Positions 12,511-12,705 of a stretch of DNA of 12,705 bases are shown here, piece after piece. This stretch comes from Firmicutes bacterium UBA3553. Its GTDB lineage: Bacteria; Bacillota; Clostridia; Tissierellales; Sedimentibacteraceae. A program made the translations under genes and the position numbers. Below the pieces are notes generated by a model that was not told the DNA's origin, made no database searches, and was given only the letters and a program-made list of their open reading frames with translations. The DNA lies in assembly GCA_002381185.1 (NCBI GenBank), contig DFOA01000007.1:1-12705 (forward strand), given 5' to 3'. Each line of letters begins with the position of its first letter. Position 1 is the stretch's first letter.

Positions 12511-12705
12511 ATGGCTAAAAAGGTAATGAAAATAGAGCCTGTAAGGCAGAAAGTATTACAGGAGTTAAGACCTAAGAAAAGGGTATGCGCCTACTGCAGA
12601 GTCAGTACTGATTCTAATAAACAGCATACTTCCTATGTTGCTCAGGTTGAATATTATAAGTCCTATATTGAAAAACGAGAAGATTGGGAATTTATAGGGA
12701 TTTTT
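12511..12705 (+). CDS. Large serine recombinase, N-terminal fragment (cut by window end)
   Basis: ATG 12511 with SD AAAGGAG (12494-12500) opens a frame that runs off the window after 65 codons. A basic lead (MAKKVMKIEPVRQKV) is followed by the resolvase/invertase catalytic start RVCAYCRVSTDSN, in which Ser32 of the YCRVST motif is the expected nucleophile, then SYVAQVEYYKSYI, typical of TnpX-type or ICE large serine recombinases. The enzyme should carry out integration and excision of the element. The rest of the catalytic domain, the recombinase domain and the zinc ribbon lie outside the window. A short GGGA/TCCC hairpin (12479-12492) precedes the SD. Confidence 0.92.
   Translation, partial: MAKKVMKIEPVRQKVLQELRPKKRVCAYCRVSTDSNKQHTSYVAQVEYYKSYIEKREDWEFIGIF

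Larger units (their letters stand above)
8995..12705. mobile_element. Integrative mobile element, partial (ends not resolved)
   Basis: The gene set is that of an integrative element: ImmR/ImmA-like regulators, a HTH-like protein, a sigma-70 region-4-like regulator, a small SHOCT protein and a large serine recombinase at the right edge. The same set is found in Tn1549-like or Tn4451-like clostridial elements and in ICEs. The left limit is arbitrary, placed at the first element-type gene; the true end could lie anywhere in 8583-8994 or further left. No relaxase, coupling protein or replication gene is visible, so conjugation genes, if any, lie beyond the window. Confidence 0.65.

Noticed and set aside
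1..12705. CRISPR array, tRNA or rRNA genes
   Set aside because: No regularly spaced long repeats and no cloverleaf or rRNA-like segment were seen; the boxA-like motif at 11647 is not followed by rRNA sequence.

Overview
The window is AT-rich (coding regions visibly near 30% G+C), uses strong AGGAGG-type ribosome binding sites and is dense in intrinsic terminators. It encodes a penicillin-binding protein with large clostridial-type insertions. This points to an anaerobic low-GC Firmicute of the class Clostridia/Tissierellia; a Sedimentibacter-like host is a guess, not a demonstrated assignment.

Positions 1-1274 are signalling genes: the 3' end of a methyl-accepting chemotaxis protein, then a membrane-anchored HD-GYP c-di-GMP phosphodiesterase six bases later. 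Positions 1510-8582 look like a metal (probably copper) handling neighbourhood interrupted by a cell-wall gene. In order it holds: a small His/Cys-tailed membrane protein; a 19-cysteine four-helix-bundle copper storage protein (Csp3-like); a class I SAM methyltransferase whose start is better placed at TTG 2383; a small Met/Gly/Tyr-rich membrane protein with a SHOCT tail; a 1084-residue class B penicillin-binding protein; and, convergently on the minus strand, a two-gene unit. That unit consists of a membrane-anchored DUF2318 protein and an HMA - UreH/TauE-SafE-type membrane domain - cupredoxin-like fusion. The Csp, the HMA fusion and DUF2318 suggest a thiol-based pathway for cytosolic storage and membrane transfer of Cu(I). 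No CopA-type ATPase or CsoR/CueR regulator is visible here.

From about 8.6-9.0 kb to the right edge the content becomes that of an integrative mobile element. An ImmR/ImmA-like pair (XRE repressor plus HEXXH antirepressor protease) on the minus strand faces a HTH-like 190-residue protein across a divergent promoter region. That region has a perfect TTGACA-17-TATAAT promoter with a palindrome over its -10 box. Next come a sigma-70 region-4-like regulator, a structured and more GC-rich non-coding stretch, a small SHOCT protein and the N-terminus of a large serine recombinase cut by the window end. Neither element end was identified.

The most unusual material is the regulatory architecture of the element. 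The sigma-like gene has a roughly 260-base leader holding three 11-base-spaced repeats, a promoter, two strong terminator hairpins and an uncharted 36-codon leader ORF with its own strong SD. A long hairpin in that leader hides the sigma gene's SD, and the leader ORF ends eight bases inside the sigma gene. The recombinase operon has a second complex leader: a boxA-like motif, a terminator nested in a larger stem, a 9-bp helix closing about 210 nt, a 25-codon hydrophobic ORF with a perfect 9-base SD, and another terminator-like hairpin before the SHOCT gene. Together these suggest layered attenuation and translational-coupling control of excision/transfer. This is inferred from structure only.
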